DNA from: Bubalus kerabau
Taxonomy: Eukaryota; Chordata; Mammalia; Artiodactyla; Bovidae
Length of the DNA: 64,000 nt
Direction: 5' to 3'
Assembly: GCF_029407905.1 (NCBI RefSeq)
Contig: NC_073627.1
Coordinates: 49,593,001-49,657,000 of the forward strand
Below are positions 35,601 through 45,479 of this stretch, one piece after another. A program made the translations under genes and the position numbers. The number at the start of each line of letters is the position of its first letter. The first letter of the stretch is position 1. The notes below the pieces were generated by a model. It searched no databases. It worked only from the letters and a program-made list of their open reading frames with translations, and had not been told where the DNA came from.

Positions 35601-38600
35601 ATGGCCCTTTGACTTTGTACTTAGTTGTTTTAACCATGCACACTGCTTATTTTTTTTTAATGTAATCATATATATCAGTATACTTTCATGGCTTCTGGAT
35701 TTTGAATCTTGATTGTTCTAATCCTCATGCCAAAAGCATAAAGACATTTATGAATGTATTCTTCTAGAAAACTTATGGCTTTGATTTTTTTAAATTCTTG
35801 ATTGATTTAGAGCTTATATTGGTATATAGTATAAATCACGAATCTATCTTTTTAAAAATAAATTACCACCTAGTTATCCCAATGTCTCTTTATTGAAACA
35901 TCCCCATTCTTCTCCCTTAGTTGAGAGACCAGTTCCATCACAAACTAAATTCTGATATGTGTTTGCATCTATTATCAGATCTTCTATTCTGTACCCTTGA
36001 TCTAATTATATGCCAATATAACTCTGTTTCTATTTGAGGCTTTATAGTGATTTCATATCTGGAGTGCCCTTCTTTATTCTCTTCTTTTTCAGATTTTTAT
36101 TTCCTGGCTCTTCTTACTTATTTTTTCACTGGAACTCTAAGTTCCAGTGAAGTTAAGTTACTCTCCAGATTAAGTTAATCTCTTGGTTTTTTTTTTTAAA
36201 TTAATATCTCACTAAGTTTATAAAATAACTTAGAGAAAATTGACAGCTTTCTTCCCTTCAAAAATATAACATGTTTTTCCATTTTATTTTTCTTCTGTGT
36301 CCTTCAATATTATTTAAAATTTTTTCTCAGATCAGCTTATCTTAGATATTTGAACTTTTTGCTGCTATTGAAAATTGGGTATTTTCTTTGATTGTTTGTT
36401 ATATTAGGAAACTATGTGCTTCATATAATGTTATTAATATAACTATTGGTATTCAATCCAAATTCTTCTATTGTTTATAATAGTTTTCCATTGGATTCTC
36501 TTGAATATGATCCTATGTTCTTCAGTTTTTATCCCTTTAATTTCTTTCTCTTATTTAATGGCATTGGCTAATTAATACTGCACAAAAGTTGTAGTAGTGC
36601 ACATAATGCTTTTGTTCCCAAATTTAATAGAATGCTTCTCATATCTCCCTATTAACATAATGGTCTTTGGGGGATATTGATAGATATAGATATCAATACA
36701 TAGATATAAATATAATATTAAAGAATTATCTATGGGTTCCTATTTTCTTGTCTTCTAAAAATTAAAATGTATATTCATGCTTTTCAAATGCTTTTTCAGT
36801 ATATAAGAGGACAAGCATAAAATTTTCTGCATGAAGAAATGGTGGATTATAATAATTACTCTCTTAATGTTGATCCATCCTTTCATTTCTGGAGTTCTGT
36901 CTTTGCATTTTCATTCATAAGGAAGATTAGTCTGAGTTTTCCTTTTGTATGCTATCTCTGTCAAGTTTTGCAATTACTGTTACTCCCATTTAAAATAAAC
37001 TGGGAATTTTCCTTTTTTATATGACTCTGGAATAATTTGAATAGTGTCTGTTCTTCAAATGTTTGGTATGATTCCTGGAAAATTTATTTTTTATACCAGA
37101 ATAATGGGTTATCACTCTGTGAGCATAAAGCCCAGTGTTTTGTTTTTAGATATAGTTTATTCAGTGTTAATAAGCTCTACTAAAATAGAATTTATTGAAT
37201 TTAAAAAATAATTATCAATGCTTATGTTTATTCTTCGATTTAGTACTGTTTATTGTGGACAATTAGTAAAATATAAATTGATATGCAAATGAATGCAAAG
37301 AGCTCAACTAGGTAAGGTGAAAAAGAAATCTTAATTGGAACATCATTATCTATTAACTTAATGGTCCTCGATAGACATTTCCACATACATAGGACGCTTC
37401 CCTGGTGGCTCAGTGGTAAAGAATCTGCCAGCCAATGCAAGAGACTCAGGTTCAATCCCTGGGTCAGGAAGATTCCCTGGAAGAGGAAATGACAACCCAC
37501 TCTAGTATTCTTGCCTGGAGAATCCCATGGACAGAGGAGCCTGGCAGGCTACTGTCCGTGGGGTGGCAAAAAAGTTGGACACGACTTAGCTACTAAACAA
37601 CAACAAAAGGACATTTATGTATCAGATTCTAATGTCAGATGAGCCATTAACTTACTACATATAGCTGATCAAATGGTTTTTCCTCTCCAGAAGTATAGAA
37701 AGAGGATAGCAATGGACTTGCAGGTAAAGCCTAACATGTTGGGAGCGAGGAATGAGAACAGATGCTATCCTTGGTCCTGAAACACAATTTTGTGCTGTTC
37801 TAAACCCAAACAAAATGGCAACCCACTCCAGTGTTCTTGCCTGGAGAATCCCAGGGACGGGGGGGCCTGGTGGGCTGCCGTCTATGGGGTCGCATAGAGT
37901 TGGACACGACTGAAGTGACTTAGCAAACCCAAACATTTGCCTGGAAACTCCCATGGACTGAGGAGCCTGGTAGGCTGCAGTCCATGGGATCACTAAGAGT
38001 TGGACACGACTGAGCGACTTCCCTTTGACTTTTCACTTTCATGCATTGGAGAAGGAAATGGCAATCCACTTCAGTGTTCTTGCCTGGAGAATCCCAGGGA
38101 AGGGGGAGCTGTCTATGGGGAAGCACAGAGTCAGACACAACTGAAGTGACTTAGCAGCAGCAGCAGCAAACCCAAACATGCTTATGCATGTTGTAGTTGA
38201 TCTTCATTGTATTTGTTTTGTGTTCCATCTTGATGTAAATCTTATATCTTCATATTCATAGCTGGCACTCCTCTGGTAAATTCGGTAGAGGAGGGCAGTT
38301 TTTTTGCTCTTAGTTCAATGTGTGCCTCTAATTCAACTAGATCAAAAGTTCCCAATATGAATGAGGGTCAGAATACTGTGAGTAGCTTGCAAAAATGAAC
38401 ATTACAAGGTTCTATCTTCAGATATTTTAATTTATGAAGTCTGGAGTGTGGAGCCAGGTATCTGTACTTTTAAAAATAACCAGAAATACTGATGATCAGT
38501 CCTATTTAAGAACAAGACCAAAAGGTCTTTAAGGGCAATAATGTTCCTGGATTCTATATGTGATACTGCCTCAGTGATTGAGGTCAGTGAGGGTTCATTT

Positions 38601-41148
38601 CTAAACTACTTAGCATCAATATGTGTAGCACTATTACCTTGTACACATAGGCTTTGCAGAGTGTACTTTCAGGACTTTAAATAACAAACGTAACAGTTTA
38701 TCTCCCTTCTACTAACACAGAAACTGGCTGGTGTCAAGTAGGCCAACCATTGTTGCTACCTGGAAATAAGAGTTGTTGGAGATCCTTCTTATGTTCCAGA
38801 CCTTTCTTGGAGTACACTGGTCTGCTCTGAGGAGGGCTGTTAGACAGACTCAGCTGAGATTCAAAGTCTTTGCACAGCTGTGTAAGATCTTAACAAAGAA
38901 AAGAAATTCATGTTATTCTGGCATGTTAGTTCATCTCTTCACCACTGAAAAAGACTTTATATGAGCGGGTGTATCATATGGCTCTCTAGGCATGACTTGA
39001 GACATAATAGCAAGATAACAGCCCATTCACCCTATATGGACAAGTGCCTTTATCGCATATGAAAGTTGCCAAATCCATCATAAGAGAGATGTTATCTGAA
39101 AGTTTGAATGTGTTTCCATTCAGTATAAGTCTCCACTCTCTGTTTCTCAATAGCATTTTGTTTTTATTTCTTCTATGGTACAGAGCACATTCTTTTAGTA
39201 CACTTTTCTGTGGTGTAAATATTCCCACCATGGGCAATTTTAAGCTACCAATATGATGTCACTAAATGGAGAGTCAGGGAGACATGCATCATAACATATC
39301 ATTTTAGAGTAGTTCCATCATGCAGACAGAGAAGGCAATGGCAACCCACTCCAGTACTCTTGCCTGGAAAATCCCATGGACAGAGGAGCCTGGTAGGCTG
39401 CAGTCCATGGGGTCACTAAGAGTCGGACATGACTGAGCGACTTCACTTTCACTTTTCACTTTCATGCATTGGAGAAGGACATGGCAACCCACTCCAGTGT
39501 TCTTGCCTGGAGAATCCCAGGGATGGGGGAGCCTGGTGGCCTGCTGTCTATGGGGTCGCACAGAGTCAGACACGACTGAAGCGACTTAGCAGCAGCAGTA
39601 GCAGCATCATGCAGATACAATAGATGTAAGTAACCTCGCACACATCATCTTAAAATGTAGTATTATAAGTAATTGGGTTTTTTATTTACTACATTTGTTT
39701 TAAATATAATTTATGGAACTGTATAACTTGATTTTTCTTTGTATAACTTGATTTTTAATAATGACTGTTTAACAACAGGCTCACAGCAATCCTGCAAATT
39801 TAATAAATCTTTATAAACAGCAAAAAGTCAGTTCCAATACACCACTGCAAGGCAATCATCCCCCCCAAATTTTCTTTTCATCTGACGTGGGAAATTGCCC
39901 ATTATAAGACACTGGACTCAGGCTTGTCATCACCCAGCCAAATTTTCTCCTGTTTGGAAAGTAGGATACTTGAAGATTAAAAAAAAAACACAGAGTTTAA
40001 TGGATGTGAGAAGTCAAAGCCATGGCAAATATGTTTAATTGGAGTTTCTGAAGAGGCAGGAAAGACAGGAAGGGAGTTTTTTCCATCTTACCTGGATCTG
40101 TATCCATCATCATGCTTAGCCATTCCTTAGTTGTCAGGCTGCAAACATCCTTACCCTTCACCATCCAGGAACTGGGAACGCCCGAGAACACTGCACCACA
40201 GAATCGCTTCACTCCAATTACACAAGCATAGCCATATAGCTCTCCCTTGGCTAACACATCCAAGATTTTGACTGTGAAATCTATCTGGCATTGAGATTGG
40301 CAAAAATGGACACAAGATAATTTTTGTATTGTTTCTTCTATTTTCTTTTTCAAAGAGGCACGGTCAACATTTTCTTTAGCACATCCCAGAACTTCCCTAC
40401 TTTTATCATCCACACCAATAACAAGATAGCCTCCGTCAGTGTTTGCAAATGCAGGGATATACTCTAGAATTGTGTCTTTCATATATTGTTCAATGTGTTT
40501 TGTAGCGAACTGCTTAAACTCTATTAATTGAGACTCGGGAAAAGGCATGACTTCACCACGTTCAAAATGGTCTTTTTGAAAAACACAGTAAGTAGGATCC
40601 ACGTCATGGAGGTCTGGATGTATAACCTTGAAAATTTCACCAACAGGTTCTTTCCCTGAGCTTTTTGCATTTGTTTTCTTGGTTTTCAGGAAATGGAATG
40701 CCTTTCTTGAATCCATGAGATACACAGAAGTGCCGGATCTACAGTATAACGAAGAACTCTGGCTACAAATGCGGGGCTTAACAGAAATGTTTTCAAGCAA
40801 AGTGTCGCTGCTCCAAGACTTCACAAAAATGTAGTAACAACTCCCTTGTTGCTTTGTCGTGAAGAAAGCTTGCAGATTTGAAAACAGAATAAGTGTTCTC
40901 AAAGCGTCTTCTAAATCCAGTCCCATCTCCACGAGATTGTCATCGTTGTTTGCCATTTCCAGTTGAATCACTCCTCCTCCTGAATTTAATAAAGCACATG
41001 CAGCCTGGATCACTTTCACCTTCTCTTTCTCTCTCTGAACTTTCTGCAGCTTTTTTCTGTTACTTTCACCAAGAGTTACTTTTCCTACATTGATGACCAA
41101 GTCTGGGTAAGATGAATCTACCGTCAAACGTGAATAATGTTTCTCCAT
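28876..41148 (-). CDS. SLFN11: SLFN11 orthologue, complete four-exon CDS, 906 aa
   Basis: Seen: join on the minus strand 41148-40092, 38888-38760, 30724-30001, 29686-28876. Lengths 1057, 129, 724 and 811 nt give 906 codons plus TGA, with no internal stop and with AG/GT at every junction. Domains: N-terminal Schlafen core nuclease (about 1-345) with PESQLIEFK (E205, E210) and GVDD (D248), matching the family's acidic active-site residues; linker with SWAVDL (440-445); superfamily I helicase-like C-terminal half with Walker A GLPGSGKT (595-602) and Walker [10 protein letters not shown] (D664, E665). Known: human SLFN11 is 901 aa, nuclear, interferon-induced, cleaves type II tRNAs, binds ssDNA at stressed forks and restricts retroviral translation. 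The start MEKHYSR was chosen because [11 protein letters not shown] follows at the same distance as in the human protein. Odd points: Gly318 replaces the second Cys of the family FCC motif, and the C-terminus is longer and different. SLFN5 and SLFN13 were considered; the order of motifs and sequence fits SLFN11 best. Confidence 0.93.
29687..30000 (-). other. SLFN11: SLFN11 intron 3 with a CHR SINE
   Basis: A 314-bp intron with GTAAGC donor and TTTTCACAG acceptor. A short CHR-type SINE lies in it near 29888-29990 in antisense orientation to the gene, starting 'gggacttccctgg' and ending in an A-run next to the donor. Confidence 0.8.
29888..29990 (+). mobile_element. CHR-type SINE, short, in SLFN11 intron 3
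   Basis: 'gacttccctggccatccaatg' head, then 'ttaagccatgtggtacggcc' and an A-tail. Confidence 0.8.
30001..30724 (-). CDS. SLFN11: SLFN11 coding exon 3 (SWAVDL and Walker A)
   Basis: Acceptor TATCTAG/TG, donor ATCAG/GTAAGC. Encodes residues 396-636: the YTPESL segment, the SWAVDL motif (440-445), CDALLIAQN, and the P-loop GLPGSGKT (595-602) with K601 as the expected ATP-binding lysine. The open frame continues upstream into the intron and begins there with a GTG, which is not the real start. Confidence 0.92.
31721..32056 (+). mobile_element. CHR-type SINE, full length
   Basis: 'gggcttccctggtgacttagtgg' head to 'agccaaaaataaataaataa' tail. Confidence 0.85.
32205..32400 (+). mobile_element. MIR
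   Basis: 'ttctcacaattttgcaaggcag', 'catatgagtaaatgggaacac', 'ggtcacatcactgggaagtgg' match MIR. Confidence 0.8.
32712..32995 (-). mobile_element. Bov-tA SINE joined to CHR-like sequence
   Basis: Bov-tA from 'gtgaaagttgctcagtcgtgtcc' to 'cattgcaggtggattcctt' without its tRNA-like end; it then runs into CHR-like 'gctagatcccacatggtac' in the other orientation. Confidence 0.7.
33165..33322 (+). mobile_element. CHR-type SINE
   Basis: 'gggagtccctagagtcctggtgg' head to 'taaataaataaaat' tail. Confidence 0.75.
33325..33607 (-). mobile_element. CHR-type SINE
   Basis: Back-to-back with the previous copy; ends 'taatcactgtaccactggggaagtcc'. Confidence 0.75.
33612..33830 (-). mobile_element. L1 3' end fragment
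   Basis: 'tacagtatagttgattaacaatg', 'tttcaggtgtatagcaaagtg' and 'gagttccctgtgctatgcagtag' are reversed L1 3' UTR. Confidence 0.75.
34530..34718 (-). mobile_element. CHR-type SINE
   Basis: 'aaataaatatttatttacctagctg' to 'caaccactggaccaccaaggaagcccc'. Confidence 0.75.
34775..34973 (-). mobile_element. Bov-tA SINE
   Basis: 'tcagtcgtgtctgactctttgag' to 'ccactgagccacctggaaagccc'. Confidence 0.85.
35047..35170 (+). mobile_element. CHR-type SINE, short
   Basis: 'ggaactccctggcagtccagtg' head to 'agccatgtggtatggcc' and an AT-rich tail. Confidence 0.75.
37394..37607 (+). mobile_element. Bov-tA SINE
   Basis: Full head and body, ending 'gacacgacttagctactaaac'. Confidence 0.9.
37813..37924 (+). mobile_element. 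BovA2 half unit, first of two at one site
   Basis: One monomer between copies one and two of the repeat AAACCCAAACA (37802-37812 and 37925-37935). Confidence 0.85.
37936..38167 (+). mobile_element. BovA2 SINE, second at the same site
   Basis: Dimer with (CAG)n tail, between copies two and three of AAACCCAAACA (37925-37935 and 38168-38178). Its 5' end is shortened. Confidence 0.85.
38760..38888 (-). CDS. SLFN11: SLFN11 coding exon 2 (43 codons)
   Basis: A short exon found by matching the expected linker between the core and the SWAVDL region. Acceptor TTGTTAAG/AT, donor CCAG/GTAGCA, entered and left in phase 1. It encodes residues 353 to 395, beginning [10 protein letters not shown] and including [16 protein letters not shown], which is characteristic of SLFN11/SLFN5. 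The donor is weaker than the others (GTAGCA instead of GTAAGN). Confidence 0.88.
38889..40091 (-). other. SLFN11: SLFN11 intron 1 between coding exons, with BovA2
   Basis: A 1.2-kb intron with donor GTAAGA and acceptor TTGTTAAG. It holds one complete BovA2 with its target-site duplication; the rest is unassigned. Confidence 0.8.
39327..39604 (+). mobile_element. BovA2 SINE, complete
   Basis: Direct repeats CATCATGCAGA at 39316-39326 and 39605-39615. Confidence 0.95.
40092..41148 (-). CDS. SLFN11: SLFN11 coding exon 1 (Schlafen core, residues 1-352)
   Basis: Encodes the whole nuclease-type N-lobe and C-lobe. The 5' acceptor lies at 41156-41157 (TTGCAG before AATAAACATGG), so the first 7 nt of this exon (41149-41155) are 5' UTR. 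The Met 11 codons further upstream in the open frame is intronic and was rejected. The donor CCAG/GTAAG is at 40091, phase 1. Zinc-site region: HFC at 281-283 and FCG at 316-318. Confidence 0.92.
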
Positions 41149-41155
41149 GTTTATT

Positions 41156-42215
41156 CTGCAACTGAAACCATGAAAACACATATCTCATGTTGGTGAAGCA
41201 GTAGATTGCATAGCACACAAAAATGCATTTATTAATTTATTGTAAAGTATGTATAACAGAATCACTTTGTGAAGCATCTATACTTCAATAAAATAAAACT
41301 TCTTTAAAGTTTACACTGAGCTGAAAAAAAAAAAAAAAAGAGTGACTGAGAATGGGAGATGAGAAGTGGTGAGAGGAGACTTGAGAGTCAGAAAAGGGCT
41401 TACAACAGTAGAAAGCCCAAGAAGCCTTTTGAGGAAAGGAGTGACGTGAGCACACAGACATTGTAAAAGACACATTACTGAGGAACGGATCCATAGTTGC
41501 CAAGGGTTATGGGGAGGGAAGGGGTAACTACAAGGGTAACACAGTGGAGTTTGCTGGGGTGAGGAAACTGTTCTGTATCCTGATTGTGGTTGTAATTACA
41601 TGAATCCATGTGCTAGAAATCATAGAACTGCACACCCCAAAAGTAAATTTTATTGCATGATTAATTTTTAAGAGCAGAGGGCACATTATTGACAGGTGGA
41701 GAACTAATTAGAGAGGAGTAAACCAGTAGGGATGGTTTTGCAGTAACCTGAGTGAGAGAGAGATGATGGTAGCCTGCACCACGGTAGGTAGGGGCCATGA
41801 GAATGAAGAAGCGTGAATATTTCCGAGAGACATTTAGAAAATATTGATAAAAGTTAACACGGCTCTGTATTGACCAGGTAGAGATCAGGAGAAAGGATTA
41901 AAATTTAGTAACTGGATTTTTGGCTTGGGCAATTGAGTGGTTAGCAGTACCACTTATTAGCAAAAAAAAAAATCAATGATTATTGAAGGTGGGTGATTGA
42001 TAAATGGAGATTCACTCTCCTATTCTCACCTTCTCTCTACCTCTGTGTATATTTGAAAAATGTCTAAATAAGTTTTAAAATTGATTTCATCCATTAGCTG
42101 GGTGGTGGGCAAACTGGTGTTCATTATATTGTTCTCTATTTTTTTCCTGTAAATTTGAAATTACTCATGACATAAAAAAGAAAACTTTTACCTCCAAAAA
42201 TTTTTAAAGGAAAGT
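41156..42215. other. SLFN11 5' intron; L1 3' ends and old repeats
   Basis: 41240-41339 is an L1 3' tail with A16, 41340-41700 an older L1 3' end, and 41700-42000 the same unnamed old repeat as at 44.6-45.4 kb ('gagagagatgatggtagcctgcacc'). No gene. Confidence 0.5.
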
Positions 42216-42227
42216 AGGGCATCTGAA

Positions 42228-42496
42228 GGCAATGGCACCCCACTCCAGTACTCTTGCCTGGAAAATCCCATGGACAGAGGAGCCTGGTAGGCTGCAGTCC
42301 ATGGAAAGGGTCAGACACGACTGAGCAACTTCACTTTCACTTTTCACTTTCATGCATTGGAGAAGGAAATGGCAGCCCACTCCAGTATTCTTGTCTGGAG
42401 AATCCCAGGGACGGGGGAGCCTGGTGGGCTGCTGTCTATGGGGTCGCACAGAGTCAGACACAACTGAAGTGACTTAGCAGCAGCAGCAGCAGCAGC
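42228..42496 (+). mobile_element. BovA2 SINE
   Basis: Complete dimer with a (CAG)n tail; imperfect direct repeats AGGGCAT(C/A)TGAA at 42216-42227 and 42497-42508. Confidence 0.9.
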
Positions 42497-42508
42497 AGGG
42501 CATATGAA

Positions 42509-43199
42509 TTTGGAGTAACAAAGTAGTTGAACTTTTGGACTATGCATTCTAACAAAACAAAGATGGCCAGGGCAGAGGGTGGCTCTGAGAAATGGGGAAA
42601 AAGAAGGATAATGGATTCTAAGACTTTATGATGCCAAAAAACTTGTATTTGGGAGTGATTGAGCAAATCAACAAAACTCAACAGTACCACAGTGAGAAGA
42701 GAGCTTTTAAGACTCAGGGTTGTGTTGCAACCTAGACAGTAACTTTTTTTTTTCTTTCTTTTGCTTGATTATATACTGAAGCATGACATTGAAATATTTC
42801 ATTTATTAATTTTTTTAGCACAGGAAACATTTAATGGGCACTCACCAAGGGCACACTAACCGCTGTGAAAGACACAAGGGGTGTGACTATTGGAGATTTA
42901 TGGTTTAGGGTCCATCGAATTACCATGATGTGGTTTAAATGGTATGTGGAGAAAAATCCATAGCCCTAAATGTCTGTTATGGTAAGAGAGAGAATTTAAA
43001 TAAAATGATTTGCATCAACATTTAAAGAATTTAGGAAAAAGAACCAGGTCACAAAAGAACAGGAATAACAGATGGACAGGCAGAAGAAAGTTGGAAAATT
43101 AAAAAGGAATTATTTGATTAACAAGATTGAGAGTTATTTTCTTATTTGTTTTGCTTTTTGCTTGTTTGATTTTTGTTTTTTAGATGAACCACTAGCATT
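42509..43199. other. No gene seen
   Basis: AT-rich unassigned DNA. Confidence 0.5.
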
Positions 43200-43430
43200 T
43201 TGTTTATTTATTTTAAATTTTATTGAAGTATAGTTTATTACAATGTTGGGTAAGTTTCAGGTGTACAGCAAAGTGACTCAGTTATACATATACAGATATC
43301 ATTCTTTTTCAGATTCTTTTCCCATATAAGGTATTACAGAATATTGAGTAGAGTTCCCTGTGCTAAACAGTAGGTCCTTGTCAATTATCTATTTTACATA
43401 TAGTAGTATGTGTATGTTAATCCCAAGCTC
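43200..43430 (-). mobile_element. L1 3' end fragment
   Basis: 'aagtatagtttattacaatgttgggtaag', 'tttcaggtgtacagcaaagtgactcag', as reversed L1 3' UTR. Confidence 0.75.
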
Positions 43431-43706
43431 CTAGCATCTTTATTATTTAAAAAGAGCTCTGAACAAATAGAAGGGTTGTTGATACAGGTGTGGCAAGGAA
43501 ACAGAATTCTGAGCAGTAAATTATTGGAAGGCCAGGTCATTCACAATCTTACTCATTTGTCTGATATGTTCCTTGTGATATATTTTATATTTATAAATAT
43601 CTTATTCTATATCTTATAACCTTTAAGGTGTTCTTGTCAGGTTATTTATGCAAAATGCTATTGGAAACATTTGGGCAAATGTTTATTCATATGGATATTT
43701 GCTCTC

Positions 43707-43922
43707 AAGTATTGTGTTTGCATGTGTGCTCAGTCGTGTCCAATTCTTTGTGACCCCATGGACTGCAGCCAGATTCCTCTGTCCATGGAATTTTCTAGGC
43801 AAGAATACTGGAGTGGGTTGCCATGTCCTACTCCAGGGGATCTTCCAAACTCAGGGAATTGAACCTGCGTCTCCTGCATTGGCAGGCAGATTCATCACCA
43901 CTGAGCCACCTGGGAAGCCTAC
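43707..43922 (-). mobile_element. Bov-tA SINE
   Basis: 'gctcagtcgtgtccaattctttgtg' to 'ccactgagccacctgggaagcc'. Confidence 0.9.
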
Positions 43923-44579
43923 TAATATCAGCAACTGCCTTTTATTATCTAGTAAGCCTGGATTATTTTATACGGCATAGAAAGCTTGAGAACTCCTAAT
44001 ACTCTCTTCTCCCTTTAAGACCTGAAAGAAAAGCAATAAAGGGAAATGTCTGGTAGATTTCTTCTTAAATAGGCAGAAAAGCAAAATTGGTTTGATTTAA
44101 AAATTGAGGGCTCAGATAAATCAATAGCAGAACAAAAGCATCAGGGCAGTTATAAGAAGGAAAATTTTTAAGTGCCTGGCTCCATTGTGTTTACTGGTGA
44201 GCTTTTTTAAATTTCAAAATGATATAATTTCTACATTATTAGATATAAAGTGTTTGACACATGAAAAACTATGGCCTGCTACAAAATTCAGTATTGTCAT
44301 ATATTTCATGAACAACATTGTGACACTGAATAATTCTTTCACCTATTTTTCCTTTATCTCTTATGATCTTAATAATATTACAGATTTTTTAAAACATTGT
44401 AAGCATCAGATTAAGAGTTTTGCATTCTGCTTTTATCATTAACATTTCTGTAAACCTTTGAAGTCATTATATTTCTAATTATATGTTTTAAAGACAATAA
44501 AACTTTTCATCAAGTACGTATTAATGAACTGGACATTTCTCTATCGTTAAACATTTCTCTTGCTCCCAATTCTTAGTAA
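43923..44579. other. No gene seen
   Basis: AT-rich unassigned DNA. Confidence 0.5.
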
Positions 44580-45124
44580 TAAGCAATACCGCATTTACTT
44601 AACAGCTATTTAGTGGACATCTATTATTTGCCAATCACTGTGCTAAATCCAGAGTAGACAGTGGTGAACAAAACAAACGTGGTCCCTGCTCTCAAGATGC
44701 TCGTTGCTTACGGAAACTCACTGTTAAGTAAGTGACAACTCAGAATGCCGGGGATGCTTAGAATGGCAACTGTCCTTATATGGCATTTTGAAGGGGGATT
44801 GGTTCAGAGAAGGCTTTCTAGAAAAAGGAATATTTTGAATTAAGATCTGAAGAATGTAAATGAGGTGAAGAGTTAATTAGGTGAAGAAGGGTGAAAAAAA
44901 CTTTCCAGAAGGAAGTAGGAAGGAATATGTCAGGTTCAAAGGACGGACTGTCTGAAACACTGAGATGGAGGGACAGAGTGGGAGGAAAAGAAGCTGGAAA
45001 GGTGATCAAGAGTCACCGGTACATTGGCTGGCAGGGCGGCCCCTTTAAGGATTCGGACTTTATCCTGAAGGTAATGGGAAGCCACTGGAGGATTTTAAGC
45101 AGGAAGGCATAGCATCAGATGTAC

Positions 45125-45162
<38 letters not shown>

Positions 45163-45380
45163 CATACACTTTTTTTTTTTTACAAAGTTCCTTCTAGCTT
45201 CAGTGTGGAGAATGAATTGGAAGAGACTAGAGTAGTTGTGGAAGAGAACTTTGGGGATGTTATTTCAATAGTCCAATGAGAAAAGATGGTGATGTGTACC
45301 ACTAGTGAATGTGGATATGAAGAGAAATAAACAGAGTTGAGAGATATTTAGAAAAATTGAAGGACCTGGTATTTGATGGA
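44580..45380 (+). repeat. Old mammalian repeat of unassigned family, with microsatellite
   Basis: 'ttgccaatcactgtgctaaatcc', 'gaacaaaacaaacgtggtccctgctctcaag', 'aatgggaagccactggaggattttaagcagg' are a widespread old mammalian repeat. A (TG)n(TA)n tract with T11 is at 45125-45182. Confidence 0.6.
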
Positions 45381-45479
45381 AACTCAAGTCCTTATTTGAA
45401 CTGTTTTTTGTTCCTCCCTAACCCAAAAGATAGAAACCAAAACTAGCCACTCACTGCGAGTTTATGACAAATTGCGTCT

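Larger units (their letters stand above)
34185..37250 (-). mobile_element. Old L1 relic, T-rich strand, with SINE inserts
   Basis: Long AT-rich T-strand sequence with L1 3'-half phrases ('ggattactggataaaaggg', 'attgccaaattgtcttcc', 'cctagttatcccaatgtctc'). Same orientation as SLFN11 transcription. No coding potential is left. The outer limits are approximate. Confidence 0.55.
30725..38759 (-). other. SLFN11: SLFN11 intron 2 (8.0 kb), repeat-rich
   Basis: Between coding exons 2 and 3. It is filled by CHR, MIR, Bov-tA and BovA2 SINEs plus a long AT-rich L1 relic; these are listed separately. No further coding exon is needed for phase and none was seen. Confidence 0.8.

Noticed and set aside
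41149..41181. An upstream in-frame start (MCFHGFSCRIN) for SLFN11
   Set aside because: It precedes the splice acceptor TTGCAG at 41156-41157, so it is intronic; the MEKHYSR start fits the family.
45125..45182. CRISPR-like or other programmed array from short repeats
   Set aside because: Simple (TG)n(TA)n microsatellite; the window is mammalian and no repeat-spacer pattern exists anywhere in it.
44580..45380. Possible lost SLFN12/13 exon
   Set aside because: The phrases belong to a widespread old mammalian repeat and no Schlafen motif is present in any frame.
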